Positions 51,301-64,000 of a stretch of DNA of 64,000 bases are shown piece by piece. Position numbers and translations under genes: made by a program. Under the pieces are notes generated by a model, which did not search any database, was not told the origin of the DNA, and worked only from the letters and a program-made list of their open reading frames with translations. This DNA is from Gorsachius magnificus (Eukaryota; Chordata; Aves; Pelecaniformes; Ardeidae), in NCBI GenBank assembly GCA_034008185.1, contig CM067084.1, positions 64,804,599 through 64,868,598 on the forward strand, read 5' to 3'. Position 1 is the stretch's first letter; each line of letters opens with the position of its first letter.

Positions 51301-54300
51301 ACGTGGTCAGTGCTGGCCAGATTGCCAATGCAGTTATCACAATCACTTCCAACAGTAATTCCTTCAGAATCCTAAATTGTAGAATTGGTTTCTCAAAGTC
51401 ATTTTGGTGTATAGATTGTATAGCATACATGATATAACAATATATTTCCCCAGTGTTATAAGACCAATGACTTTTGTGCCCCTGAAATATGTTCTTGATA
51501 GGTGTCATTATCTCAGCAATCTATTGTAATGAGATTCTGATCTGTTAAAAGAATTTTGACATTTTTATTCTTAAAGACAGAAGAAAGTAAAAAGTAGAAA
51601 TAAAAAGGGATTTTATTTTGTGCTTCACTATTTAAATGCATGAATATATTTTAAAATAAAGCTTAGGAAAGCATAATGCATCTGTGATTATTCTGGTATT
51701 TGTGTATTTCAAGAGATGTCACTTTCTTTATCCCACCTCATTTCTCTCAGGAATTTGCTTACAATTTTAATAGCATGGATAAAGAAAAGAAAATGGCAAG
51801 TACACGTGAACTTCACCAGAAAGATACTGGATGAATATTTAAAGAAAGAAAGAGTTATGTTAAGTGTCGATTGTTAGAAAACCAACCGATTCAACTGTGT
51901 TTGAATACAAAGAAATGTTAGTAAGAGTTTTATCAGATCATGACATTTGCCTCACTTTGGGGATAATCCATGAACTACTCTTCTGATTCATAATTTATTA
52001 GTACTTATTTGTATAGACTGTATGCTACAGATATGGTTCCATGGTACATGAAATGAAATACTTGTATCATATAGACAGTCACTTCGCTTAAGCTTAAAAC
52101 AAGAGATGGTAGACTCAATGAACTGTGTCAGAAAGTTATGGTATGACAACACTGATGTGATAAGAAGTAGCTGTACCCTGAAAGTGGTCTAGCATTTGTT
52201 GAAACAGAATTATTTCAGTTATCTATAGCATTTCATAGAAGAGACATGAATGAGAGGTACAACTTTAGGAATCTTTATTTAATTTCTTATCATTATTAGT
52301 TTTTTGGTCTTAATCACCCTCCTGAATTGGAATTATCTAAACATGTCTTACATTACCATGGCCAGCTTCTAGGAACACCTCCCTCAGAGACAGAGTATTT
52401 CTCCAAGAATCCATTCTTCATTTCAGAGATGAAGTATATTCTGGTTTCAAATATATGTAGGATGTATAGCACGAATTTGCTGTGTGGAATTAAGTACTTT
52501 CCTCTACACAATGTTGGCCATGGCATATGTTGCCCAGCTTTATCTTAGTTTTCACATTTATAGTATGTTGCACTTAATTTTTTAAAATGAGATGTGATTT
52601 CTTGAAGTTTATTTTGTTTTAGGAACAGAGAATTGGTATTTAAAAACTTTGCTTTGGGATAAATAGAAATGTCTAAGCAAATTTTGCCCCCTATACTCAT
52701 TCCAATTTTCTGGTTTTTTTTGTCCAGCTATTGTGAAATCATGCTTTGAATAATTTAGTTGAAATGCTGTTCATTAATGACTTAATTTACTTAAGCTTTA
52801 AAGTGTCAGTTCAGAGACACCAGGGATCCTTTCCTGTGACTTAGTTGGGCTAACCAAATTTTGGAAGACTAGAAAATATGAGTGCATATTTCTCATCAGC
52901 TCTCTTATTTCTAGCAACTTTCACAGAAATATACATAAATAAAGAAATGTCAGTCGCTAATGATGTACAATGTACAGAAGAAAAACTTTTGCAACACTCC
53001 AATGCCAACAATAATCAGAAATTGCTTATGCTGTTCATTACTAAAGTGACCTTATGTTGGCACTATAATGTGTCAGAGAAAATTTATGTCTGTCTACAGA
53101 TTATTCTTCTAAGTATTTGATAAAAGAACATGAACAGTGGAACCGAGCCAGTGGCCTTAAAAACAAACAACAACAAAAGTTACATGAGGTGTGAATAAGT
53201 GAACGAAAATGACTTGCATTCCAGAATGTTTTTCTTTCTCCTTTTATATTAAAAGCATTTTTATAAAGGATTATATAACTGTGATCATTAAAAGAAAGGA
53301 AGATATCTATGAATATCAGTGTGAGAGGAGAGCTCACACAAGGAAGAAAAGATACAAAGGTATTTCTCAAATAGTGGTTCTCCTACATAGCATTCAGTGC
53401 CTGAGATCTGTAGGTATGAATAGCCATCCCATGAGCTCAGAGCCTTCAGGGCAAGGTTACCATTTCTGAGTCAGATCAGTCTGTCCCAGATGCAGAACTT
53501 GAGGATCAGGAATAGAAATTTCTGTAAGTTACTTTTGCCTTCCTGATTCCAGGGGCCCTAGAACCATTTAATCTCCGAAGTCTAAACCAAAGCAGCCTGC
53601 AAACTACTTTATGTTGACTTTTGACAGTCTCTGAGGCACTATTTTGTCATCTTGGGTCAATACAACAAAGCAATCCAACCACAGTATCTTACATCCATCC
53701 ATTCCTCCTTTGGATATGTATACGTAGAGAGAAATTATATTTGGGCCATTTGCCCTGAATACATTAATAACATACTCAATGAGAAGTACTCCATAAAATG
53801 GACTAATGATGTATAAGAGATCATTAACATTCATTCCTCCATAATCTATTAGTGAGCTGTTGCAATTGTGCTCTATGGTTTTTGTTGTTATGTCTGTATC
53901 TCTTTTTTTTCTCTCTCTCTAGCTTTACTTATACCAACAATTTTTGCTGATATTTAATATAAGATTTTAAGAACTGCATAGATATAGATAGATTACAGAA
54001 TATCTACCATTATAGATCTGAATTAAAATTTATCATATTCATCACAAAGTTTAGGAGCTATCCAGGCTAACTGAGAAGAGCTATGAAATTTTTGCTGTTT
54101 TTTGTTTTTCAAGATTAACCTGATGATGCAAGAATTGGCTTCTAAATACAAAATGACACCAAAAGAAAATAAACTTGGCCTAATCCTATGCATTTGGCCC
54201 TTGAGAGTTATGTATTTATCTTTGGTCCATGAAGTAACAGAATCAACAAAGCAGACCCAGAGGACACTGCTAGGGTTAGAACTGGAATGTTGCATTTTGT

Positions 54301-55186
54301 GTGAGTTAGATGTGAAATGGCAACCTTGGGGAAAAAAGCATTTAATATCCATTTCCCTTCTACTTTGTAGAAGTATTTTAGGATCTGTTATTTCCTCATT
54401 AGAAATACTGAAAGTAATACAGCAAGACCAGTGAGACAGAGGAGATAAGAGTCTGTGTGAATTAATTATTAACATTATAATGAGATCAAATCAATGACAA
54501 GAGTTTGCTTTTAAAAAAAATAATCTTAATTACCCCCATGCAAATAAGGTGAAATCACAAGGAAATGTGGCTCTCTGCAGGTGTAATACATAGATAGAAC
54601 TTCTCTCTCCAAAATGGGCGAATCAGGTTAAATTCATAAGCCTAAATTTAGTGACTATGCCTGGCCTGATCTGGAAAGGAGCCAAGTCTCCATACCTTCT
54701 ATTGACCTCTGAAAGATACTGAAAAATCAAGTAACTTATTTAAAAGCTTAAATATTAAAATGGGTGGCTAAAGTGCTAAGGGAAAAATGAGGATATTTGC
54801 AAGGAAAAAAAGGAGGAAAGGAGACTGAAGAATTCTTTCTTTACAAAAGAATAGTAAAGGAACTGAAGTTTATCTAAGAAGTTTATAAGGTAGGCTGATA
54901 GCAAGGTAAAATGCTTAGTGGGGAAGAGAATTTGATTAGTGTTCTTCATCAGATAAATGCATAAAAAATTCTATGCCTAATAGTTTAAAATAGACAAGTT
55001 TAGACTAGAAAAAAACACCATATTTTTTATAGTACTGAGAGTAATTAAGAATTGGAGCAGCTATGTATGTGCATCTCTGCCACACATTTCAAAAAACAGA
55101 TTGAAGCTTTTCCTTCTGAAAAGCATACAGTTAAAACATCAATTAATTAAAAAAAAAAATCTTCCAGCTCTTGTCAAGCAATCAAA

Positions 55187-55245
55187 GATGATGTCAGACT
55201 GGATGATAACTAAGTTTTTTTCAAGCCTTGGAATCTGTGACAAAA
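55187..55245 (+). repeat. Possible CR1 3' end stub
   Basis: TCAGACTGGATGATAACTAA followed by TTTTTTTCAAGCCTTGGAAT and CTGTGAC resembles the last 60 bases of CR1 (ending in an ATTCTGTGA-type motif). It is short and diverged, so a chance match is possible. Confidence 0.4.
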
Positions 55246-55603
55246 TTTGAACCCCAGTTTTTCTTTGTACAAACCCTCCTCTACTCCTCTCTTTCCGAAT
55301 TACAAAATCTAGAAATATTCAAATTTACTATTGATTTTTTTAATCTAAATAGTCTGAAAGTTATATTTTCACATCATGTTCACTATTGTTCAAGTGTTAT
55401 TTTCAGGTGAAAAATTATATGAATTCCTTAAAAAAAAAAAAGGCATTATATTAAAAGATATGTGCAAAGAATGAGACCAGAACAAGGGATAAGAACAACA
55501 GAACAAATGGATAAAAACAACAAAATGACTGGGATTATGGCAAGCCAATGGCACTGATAATGTGAAACTCTTTCTAGAAATTGAATGTTTTGACTATAGC
55601 TTT

Positions 55604-55735
55604 CAGGGAGGGAAAAGAAGATGGATGTTAAAGAAATTATCAGAATTGAAGTGAGGGGGGGAAGAACTAAGAGAGTGAGAATGGGATTGGGAAAGGCATA
55701 AGAAACTGAGAAAAGAAGAGGGAGAAGAAGGCCTC
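55604..55735 (+). repeat. Polypurine-biased tract
   Basis: About 130 bases are strongly biased to A and G on the plus strand, including a seven-base G run. Such tracts may form triplex structures; no gene is evident. Confidence 0.5.
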
Positions 55736-57559
55736 TGATGATAACAGTGGGCTAGTTATCAGTGGAAACAGAGATTAGGAAAACACGTCAAGTGGTTGGG
55801 AAAAAAATCCAGGACCTGGATTTTACCGATGAGATTGAGATTGCAGGTGTTTCTTGGCTCCTGCTTTTCTCTGTGTGGAGGCAGGGCATCAAACTAATGG
55901 CCACAGTTATTAAGCAAGAGCCAGTAATTTCCATGCCTGAAAGTTTCACAATTGCACTTTTGCAGTTTCACCCTTGGTCTATTTTCGGAATTTTATACTG
56001 ACTCAGTTTTCTTTCAGCAAAACTTTCTTCCACCTGGTTGCCTGTTATACATCCCATTTGAAAGCCGTATGAGAGTATTTCAGTTCAGGTATTAATCCGC
56101 ATTGGAGTAAGCTTTTCTCGCTGAACACAATGCCTGTCCATAAAACCCAAAGCCTTTTACCACCAAGACTCTCCTCCTGTCCCCTCACTGCAGGTAATTC
56201 CACCCAAGTACATGCATCTGCTAGTAAACAGCTCCTCCAGTCATCTCAACATTAGGCCTCATACAAATTTGTTTTCTGACTAACTTCCGTTGCTTGTTTT
56301 GTACCTGTAGGCTGATTCCTTCGAACTAAAACATTTAGTTGGATCTAAATATTTCACTGTATTAACTGTAATGGAGCTCATCTCCTTTACAGTGTCATCA
56401 GACCCTTTGATGTGTTTTCTTAGTTATTGAAACAAACTAATTCCTAATTAATTTATTGCTGTAGGATTTGGGGCACTATAAGATGTTTTCATAGCAAATA
56501 GTAACTATAACTATATAGTTTATTATTTTTTCAAGAATGCATTAATACATTTTTGTGATGTAACTATAACCCTCCTTCCAGTTTTATCATGCTTTTAAGG
56601 CATGTGAAATTATTTTATTCCCCTTTTGCTATAGGAAAAAAAACACCTGCACTTTCCCATTATCGTTGCTACTAGACAGCTGAAAAATCTGCATATTTGT
56701 GAAAAATGGATCAATGATTAAGATCAAAGCATTCCTGTATTGATCATAGGACACTCTCATCTATTAATGTAATTAAATTAAATAATGTCACAATATTTAA
56801 AAATCAGTTCTTACCAAAAGCCAGTGAGTATGCCTCTGGTATTGACTTTGATATCCAAATACATCCTAAGGGCACACAGTTATCACCCAGTATAGAGTAT
56901 TTCTCACATGTAAATAGGTGCACTGATGCTATAGCACCTGAAAAGTAATGAAAATGCATGAAAAGATAATTGATATAGCTAAGAGATAATTGAAAAAAAA
57001 AGTTACAAGTGCATTCACAATCACACTGAGAGTCTTGGGGATTGATATGAGTTTAGTATGAATACTAGGGCTGAATATTGTAGGCAACATCAACAGAAAT
57101 GCATCAGAAAGTTCAATCTGGCTTTCAAGAAGGAAATATAAGGGTATTTAAAATATTTAAAGAAATTAATGTAATAAATGCATTGGAAAATTGTCTGCAG
57201 GGCAGGACTGGGGTAGGTGGGATTCCAAAGTGCCAGGAGAGTAAATAGAAAAAGGAAGTCATAAAGTCCTTCTTTCCACTTCATGTTCATAAACTATGTA
57301 ATTTGGCAGCAGTCTGTAGGTAGACAAGTATCAGGTCTATGGCTGAGCCTAACGAACACTCCCACTCTAGAAGTAATTTAAACGCAACCACTGGGGCTAT
57401 TACTCATTCCTTTTCAAGAAACAGGATCCACACATCCCTGTGTTTACTTATAGGTAGTGCTCTGTCAGAAACATCTAAACTGTTAGGGCAGCATAACATA
57501 TATTTTAACTGTTCTGATTTAATACTTCCTAGCTGTCTTGAGTAACAAAAGCTAAATTC

Positions 57560-57973
57560 ATGCTTGATGCTTTACATCTGAAATACCTGGAAGCGTTCCA
57601 TCTGATTTCAGGAGAATCTGGCCTGGACTGCAAGGGAGGTACTGTAAGATCACTCTTGGCACCTCTTTTCCATCGTTGCCCCATCCACATTGTTAATGCT
57701 GTGATGTACACTAGTATCGCTGTTCCAGGGCATCAGGAAAGAGCCCTGGCTGATTTTAGTTGGGATGGGAAGAAACCCTGAATGCACCCAATCCTTGATG
57801 AGCCCTTGGTGGCACAAGTGAGTGACACAAACACTCAATTTCACAATGCCTGCTGTTTGATGTGCCTGGAATCTGCCATCACTTATCTCGGAGGCTTCCA
57901 GCACAGCCTGCACCTCTATACTCTGCCACCAGCTTACCTTCTTACCCAGGGAACCTCCTCAGAAACTCTGTAA
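57560..57973 (+). other. Two in-frame ORFs separated by one stop; unrecognised
   Basis: ORFs of 73 codons (57560-57781) and 63 codons (57782-57973) abut in the same frame, interrupted only by one TGA. An 87-codon ORF overlaps on the minus strand (57650-57913). GC content is higher than in the flanks, and a 14-base C run (58005-58018) follows. I do not recognise the peptide on either strand. It could be a decayed coding-derived repeat, a pseudogene fragment or chance. I see no splice sites or start context that would support a functional gene. Confidence 0.3.
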
Positions 57974-58778
57974 TACCATCAATGCACTAATTCTTGGCTG
58001 GTTACCCCCCCCCCCCCCAGGTGGGGACACCTACTACCATACCCAGAGCAATGCCCTGTGCTACACAGTCAAGGGGCTACGTCCCTGACAGTAGCCAGGT
58101 CCCAATCTACCATTGCAATGGCTAGTGGAGAATCACCTAGAAGGATGAGCACAGACCGTATCTGACAGCATGCTGAGCTGCATCAGGAAAGCAGGAAAAA
58201 CTCCACCAGAGTTGTCAGGTGGCCAGAATATACTTAGCGACTACTTGCATGTGAACCTAAGATGACACCCATCAAACACAGTAAGTCTTTTTGTCCTATA
58301 TTACTACCAGCCTTTGTTGGTTTTTACCCTATCCTCTTCCATAAATGGTAACAGTTGTTACCCACCCCGCCTTGTTCCCCTCTCCAACTTACTGACAGGG
58401 ATGAACCCAGTCACTGGCTTTACTTTGAAAAAGGTACTGCCTTTACCTTATCCATCATGCAAAAACATAGATGAACACTGATAAGGCAGAAGACAAAAAA
58501 AAAAATTGTCATTGATTTAGTTGGTCCTTCTGCTGCCACACCATTTCAGTATGTCCTACAAGGCTTTATCATGCTTTAATCTGTCAAACTTTTTCACCCA
58601 GTTTGAAATGGGGTGGCCTGGAAAGAAGCAAGATGGTGTTCATATTCCCATACAATTTAGAGAGCTTCCCAGTTACCAACTGGCCTGGTCTTAGATTAGA
58701 AACATGGTTCAAAGCAATCTCAGTCATACTAATTTGGTAAGGTCATTTTTCCAGGTTAGATAAAACACTTGTAGTCTC
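57974..58778. other. Non-coding stretch with a poly-C run
   Basis: A run of 14 C occupies 58005-58018. The rest is moderately GC-rich sequence to about 58400 and then AT-rich; it may belong to the same unidentified segment as 57560-57973. I recognise nothing specific. Confidence 0.5.
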
Positions 58779-58892
58779 ACAGAATCACTGAATCACAGAG
58801 TGGTTGAGGTTGGAAAACACTTCTGGAGGTCATCTTGTTCAACCCCCTTGCTCAAGCAGGGTCACCTAGACCATGTTGCCCAGGACCTTAAT
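58779..58892 (-). repeat. Short CR1 3' end
   Basis: CAGAATCACTGAATCACAGA, then GTGGTTGAGGTTGGAAAACA and CCCCTTGCTCAAGCAGGGTC, are the reverse complement of the CR1 3' terminus, including the short ATTCTGTGA-type terminal repeats. It is strongly 5'-truncated (about 110 bp) and well preserved. This is one of the clearest indicators that the genome is avian. Confidence 0.92.
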
Positions 58893-59989
58893 ATCTTTCT
58901 GGCTCACAAAGACTCTGACTGAGTCACATCTTCCTGGTTCCTGGTTTCTCTACAGGTCCAGCCTGATTTCAGCCATTTTTGTCAGTCCACTCATATTCCA
59001 TTCCTGATCCTAAGAAAGTGGATTTCTCAGGGACTCAGTCTGAGCTGCTGGAAATCTTCTGGGAAGCAGGCCAATCTGAAGTTTGATAAGCTTTGTAGTG
59101 TCTTTACATTGAGAATGCCTCTTTCTACTATAGTCACTGTTGTATGACACATTTGGTATCTCTGTCAGACATGTGTCTAATGATCTTAATGAAACAAAAT
59201 TTTATTTACCTCCAGATTGGTTTATTAACAATATCCCCAAGCAGCAGGAAAGCTTACCTAGAAGTTTAGCTCTGTCACGAACTCCCTCTGTCATGCCTTC
59301 AAAGATTTGCCAGGTAGAAGGGAAAGCACCGCTAGCAGAAGCTTCACAAATGTATTTGTCACTGTGTCACTCTCATGGTGAGTTTGTTCCAGCTTAGACT
59401 GCTTTCAAATTAGCACATTGTCTCAGTAACACATCTCCAAGCCAAATGGGTCAAAAAATCCCGCAGGAATAGCATTACATAAAGTACTGGCTTATTCCTC
59501 AGGAGTTTGCTGAGGTTGGTTCCAGGCTTAATCTGTCCACAACTGAGCTCTTCTCACTTTCATTTCTTTCTGCCATCTTCTCATCCTGAACAATTTGAGC
59601 TATTGACAAAAACGCATATTGAATATTGCTGACTACAAGCCATCAGTTATCACTCCTGAAAATCCTTTACCTTACCACATTTGTCCAGTCATCACGGTCA
59701 GATATCCCTTAATACAGGAGAGCCAAAAATATCATGAGTTTGTTCTTGGCACTTTTTAGTGGGGTGGGGCAAAAAATAGAGTGAGAAAGCTCATAGGTTG
59801 AGATAAAGACAAGGAGATTGCTTACTAGCTACAACTGTGGGCAAAAGAGGTTTGGCTTCGGGAAAATTAATTCCATTTGTTGCCACTTAAAATAGATTTG
59901 GGCAGTGAGAAATGAAGACAAACATTAAAAAAAGAACTTTCTTCCCCTCTCCCAGACTCAGCTTCAGTCCAGGTTTCTCTACCCATCCC
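58893..59989. other. Non-coding stretch
   Basis: I recognise no gene or repeat family between the short CR1 end and the LTR-like segment. An 85-codon ORF at 59140-59397 has no domain signature. Confidence 0.55.
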
Positions 59990-60500
59990 GAAGTGGTGCA
60001 AGGAGAGGGGGGGGCTATGGCCACTATACATCAGTCCGTCTCTGCAGCTCCTTCTTCCTCACACTTTTAACCTGCTCCAGTGTGGGCTCTCCATGGGCTG
60101 AGGTTCCTTCAGGAAATATCCACCTGCTCTGGTGTGGGGTCCTCCCTGGGCCACAGTGTGGGTATCTACTCTGGAGTGGTCCTCTCCATGGGATGCAAGG
60201 AAATATCTGCTCCAGTGCTTGGAGTGCCTCCTTCCCTCCTCTCATTTTGTGGGTTTGTGCTGTTGTTTCTCACTCTTTCTCTCCTCCTCCTCTCTCTGTC
60301 TGGTGTTTTTGCCCTTTCTTAAGTATTTTGCCTGTAATGGGTCCATTGCAGAGCTGGCTGGAACTGGCTGTGTCCGGTACGGGGCAGCCCCTGGTCTCTC
60401 CTCACAGAGGCTACCCCTGAAGCCCATCCACTGCCAACACCTCACCGCAAACACCCCATCCAGACTGCCTTGGAGGACACCACATGACAGAGTACCTGTA
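59990..60500 (+). repeat. LTR-like avian interspersed repeat
   Basis: This GC-rich, low-stop segment has internal imperfect repeats of about 40-50 bp beginning with CTGCTC(C/T)-like sequence at 60072, 60124, 60167 and 60207. A pyrimidine-rich stretch follows (TTTCTCACTCTTTCTCTCCT), then TTCTTAAGTATTTTGCCTGT and GAGCTGGCTGGAACTGGCTG. This order resembles, from memory, an interspersed LTR of avian endogenous retroviruses. No internal retroviral genes are present, so a solo LTR is likely. Ends and target-site duplication were not determined. Overlapping ORFs of up to 149 codons are by-products. Confidence 0.55.
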
Positions 60501-63500
60501 GGTTGGGAACACACCGCTGGATTGACAGATGTAAAGGATCAGGTAAAGGAATGTTTGAGGATGATAATTTATCTTAACTGAAATTTTTAAATAATAATAA
60601 TTCAAATGTGTCCATGTATTTTTACTCAGTATAGTAATATTAATAATTACTGCTGCTGTAGCAGTGCTGCAGAGGCCTGCAGGGGAGCCCAGCTGCACCT
60701 CCGAAACATTCTCTCCTCACTGGTCCTTATGCAGGGTCACGAGCAGTGTATGGTGCAGACAAGCTCCACACAGTGCCTGTGTTAAAGGCTATGTCACGTG
60801 AAAATTTATGTGAAATTTATGGGTTAGCTGTCTTCACAGAGAAACCTCATTTCTGCTGAATGACAAACGCAGCTGAAGGGCTCCAGTGGTGCTCCAAGGT
60901 TTTGAAGTGGGGACGCAGCTGAGGTAGTTCAGCCTGGGACACGTCACAGGGACAACTTCTGAGGGAACAGGTAGACACAGCTCGAGTGCTGGGTATTGTC
61001 GTGTGGAAATCAAAGGAATTTTCTGGCTGATTGCAATGGGAAAAGGAGAAAACACCCAGGGCTTTATGAAAAAAAAAAGTGTTCAGAATGAATCAGTACA
61101 GAGAAATTAATAAAAAATTCTCTGATTCTGAATAAAATTCTTTTTTTAAATACTACAATAAGACAAGACTTTGGGGAGAAAAAAGGGAAACATTTAAATA
61201 AAAGCCTCTAAAATGGCAAATAAAGGATGATAAATATAACCTAAAAATGAAAAACAAAAGGCAGAAAGAAAGAACAGTTTTAAAAGTAGTAGTCTAATTT
61301 AAAACTACATTTGTATAATTGTTCAGATTTTTACCCAATTCCTCTGTCAGAAAACTACATTAGACACATCTGTATAAAACATAGTTTCTGGTTTAACCAG
61401 TTCAGAATGACCACAGTCATTTTCTAGTTCACTGCAAGGTTAAGTAACACAATAAGAACTCTCTAATGTAATAATTCAGTGGAGTTATATTTATTAACTA
61501 GCTGTTACCAATTACATTCCATTGGCTTTTTGATTTTTGATATTGAATATGCCAACAGGAATATCAACATTTTGTAGTTTCAGACCAGAACATATTTTTT
61601 TTCTTAGTTTAGAATGGCTTTTTTCCAAAAAATTAAAATGGATACAAACTAGAGGTAATACAAATTTGTACAACTCACAGTGTCTAGGGAGGAATATTAA
61701 AAAAAAAAAGAAAAAATAATTGATTTTGTTTTAAATAACTGAAGATAAGCAAATAAAATTAAAGTAGTAGTCTATTTATAATTAAGTATCTTAGCTGACA
61801 TGTTTAATCATTGTTAGAATGTTTTAAGAAAATTATAATTCCTTCCCTCACCAACTTTCCACTGAGAGGATGTGAATTCTTAATCAGATAAGCGTGGAGA
61901 ATGCATCTAGAATCAAACTTATAGTGATATATACACAGAGAATGGGAAAGAGAGAAAGTGTATATGACATGAAATAGTGTAATATATATGTATAATCAGT
62001 CTGCCACAGGTATCAAGGAGTTGCTTTTAAGTTGAACTATTCTAATATCAGAAATTATATTCCATAGAGATGTGATTTGTCATTTCCTTAGGAGGTTTTT
62101 TTGGCTGCAGCTGAAGGACCCAGTATTTTAAAAGTAACAAACCTGAAAATAAACTTTGTTAAAAAGAGGTGTAAGTCTCTTTTCCAGAGGTTTCCTGTTT
62201 CGTCTTTGATGTTTGTTTGAGTTTCAGGAGAGACGGGAATATAGAAAAGTACTGAGTATGTTAACAGTGTTAAGTAGAGAACAGAGTAAGTAAAGTCTCA
62301 GACTCGGGGCTTACCTGAGTCAACTAAAATTACTAGAGATATTAAAATATACAGTAAGAAGAGCATTGTTACTTGTTCTTAAAAGGTACATCTGTGAACT
62401 CCTTCGTCTCAGTAAATGCTTAGCCCTATGCACACTTCCTAAAGCTATTGTCTTACTTTCCATGGTATTGAAGCCAGATGAAACTTTTTTTTTTTTGCAT
62501 CTGACCCTAAGGAACTATTCTCCTTATCAATGTAATTGACTAATTCTGTGCTTTTGCTTAGTTCCCTAAAGCTTCAGATTACTCCCAAACTATTTCCCCA
62601 GACTAAAATGTGCACACCAAACTGAAGTGCACGTTTGCGCACATGTTGACCTTTTTTAGGTGTTTGACTTTGGGATAAGAATTGATGAGAGCACAAGGAG
62701 TCATTACTATTACTGAACACTGCTTATCTTATTCAAGGTCTTTCTTCTGTTAATGTATATGAAAGTAAAAGCTTTCAATAGATATCATCATACTATTAAA
62801 TTCACTAGTTCCAGCACAATCAATGAAACAACAGTGTTTTAGAGACACTGAGAATTACTAACGTTGGGATAAAAAATAAAAATAAAACGCTCATAGAAGT
62901 TCAGGGAAAAGCAACCAAGCATCATTTTGTTCTCTATATTGAGATAGTGTATCAGAGTCTGTATTCTGCATACTGTTTGTCTCCATCAATCCCACTGTGG
63001 CTCTACATTTAATAATAATAATAAAAAAAAGGTCCTGAAGGCTTCATTCCAGCCTGAAGTTTTGCATTAGAAGAGTATTTTTTAAGATGTATGCAATAAT
63101 TTAATACATGAAATTCTTTACTTGTGATTTTTCAGGAATACTTACCCTTAAATTTCCGAACTTTATCAGTGTCAAGAGTTCCCTGAAGTTCTACTGAAAC
63201 CAAAAAAGCAAAACTCACCCTACTCCACATTGAGTAGGGCACTAAGCATTGGTTGTCTTAACAGGGAAGGAGCACTGTGTTAGAAGATCACTACAATTTC
63301 TTGCAGTATTTAGTTTTCTTGTAGTCACCTTCTCTGCTATTATCCTCCATCCCCGTTTAACACACAAGGTGGCTGTAAATTGCTCTACTTGTATTGGGAT
63401 TTTAGGATATATAAATGTAATCAAAGTAACATCTAAGCTAACAAAATTTATCATAATCCATTTTTGCAGTTTGTGCAGTTTTATACAGTAGCAAGAGTAT

Positions 63501-64000
63501 TAGATTGAAACTGTTACAGATAGCTGATCTTGTGTGGGTTTGCAAGTGCTGGGGCTCACCTACAAAAGATGAGTCTCGGGGCATTTAGAATTTAAAATCC
63601 TTTTCATAATGGGAAATTACAAAAGAAGGAATTGTAGCCCAGCTTCCTGAAACTTCTCAGGCTCAGCAGTGCCCAGTTTCTGTGATGTTGCGTTTTGTAG
63701 CTTTGCAGTCTGGTAGACAATACTTGCAAGACCTTTGGTCCTGGTTCTGCTCTCATTTGTATTTGTGTAAACCAAGAGCGACCTCAAATTATCCCTGCTT
63801 TACAACATTTTCAAAGAGAGAAGAGATAAGCCTGTATATATCACTTGCCAGGGATCTTAAAAGCAAAGAGATTGTTTGGTGCTATGAAGATATTGTGATA
63901 GCTATTATGCATGCCAATCTCAGGCTATTTTAAGTTGACTAATTAGGGAAAAGTTGAGTACTAAAGAAATTCTCGAGGCCCTCCTAATCTGAAATAATTT
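60501..64000. other. Upstream gene desert, segment 5 (to window edge)
   Basis: This is AT-rich non-coding DNA. I recognise no gene, RNA gene or repeat family; short A runs and AT-rich simple sequence occur. Confidence 0.62.

Larger units (their letters stand above)
45641..57539. other. Upstream gene desert, segment 4
   Basis: This is AT-rich non-coding DNA. Purine-biased stretches occur near 50980-51300 and 55600-55740, and a possible CR1 3' stub lies at 55187-55245. I recognise no gene, RNA gene or spliced exon; the longest ORFs (about 150 codons at 54023-54475) have no domain signature. Confidence 0.62.

Noticed and set aside
54023..54475. 150-codon minus-strand ORF overlapping a 110-codon plus-strand ORF
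   Set aside because: No recognisable domain or repeat family and no promoter or exon evidence; this length is reachable by chance in a 64-kb window.
60024..60698. Several overlapping ORFs up to 149 codons
   Set aside because: They fall in the LTR-like repeat and are open on both strands; no gag, pol or env similarity was noticed.
1..64000. tRNA, rRNA, snRNA, microRNA, CRISPR or bacterial operon features
   Set aside because: I noticed no cloverleaf with A and B boxes, U-RNA core, spaced direct-repeat array or compact operon. The SLIT2 microRNA (mir-218 family) lies in a later intron not present here.

Overview
This window looks like a vertebrate nuclear genome, most probably a bird. Two things point there. 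Several CR1 LINE copies end in the typical avian 3' sequence. Three spliced exons match the start of SLIT2, a vertebrate axon-guidance gene. The background is AT-rich, with one large CpG island. I cannot name the species.

Layout: SLIT2 lies on the minus strand. Its first coding exon (16812-16987) sits in a CpG island of about 2.8 kb (roughly 16130-18940). Coding exons 2 (14997-15068) and 3 (13723-13794) follow at lower coordinates, and the window ends inside intron 3. I found no exon 4, so intron 3 is at least 13.7 kb here. The encoded part is the signal peptide, the first LRR N-cap and the first two leucine-rich repeats of a secreted protein that binds Robo receptors. Everything above about 19 kb is upstream, non-coding DNA with no recognisable gene. 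This fits the gene-poor neighbourhood known for SLIT2 in other vertebrates.

Repeats: I recognise CR1 or CR1-like copies at about 3545-4820 (+, inside intron 3), 21060-22005 (+, an old subfamily, just upstream of the promoter), 39710-41700 (-, with remnants of the ORF1 esterase and the ORF2 endonuclease), 44765-45640 (+, diverged) and 58779-58892 (-, a short 3' end). There is a possible 3' stub at 55187-55245. Two further segments, about 33770-34770 and 59990-60500, look like LTR-type interspersed repeats. There are also small tandem duplications, long homopolymers and a possible diverged tandem array near 35.9-36.3 kb.

Regulatory candidates read directly from the sequence are a perfect CArG/TATA palindrome (18505-18514), a dense G-run cluster (18819-18854), a split CpG island that could hold two start regions, and a 16-bp palindrome inside a 23-nt purine-pyrimidine alternating tract in intron 2. 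I found no convincing undescribed biological system. The most useful leads are the promoter architecture, the upstream gene desert and the CR1 copy that still carries 5' domains.
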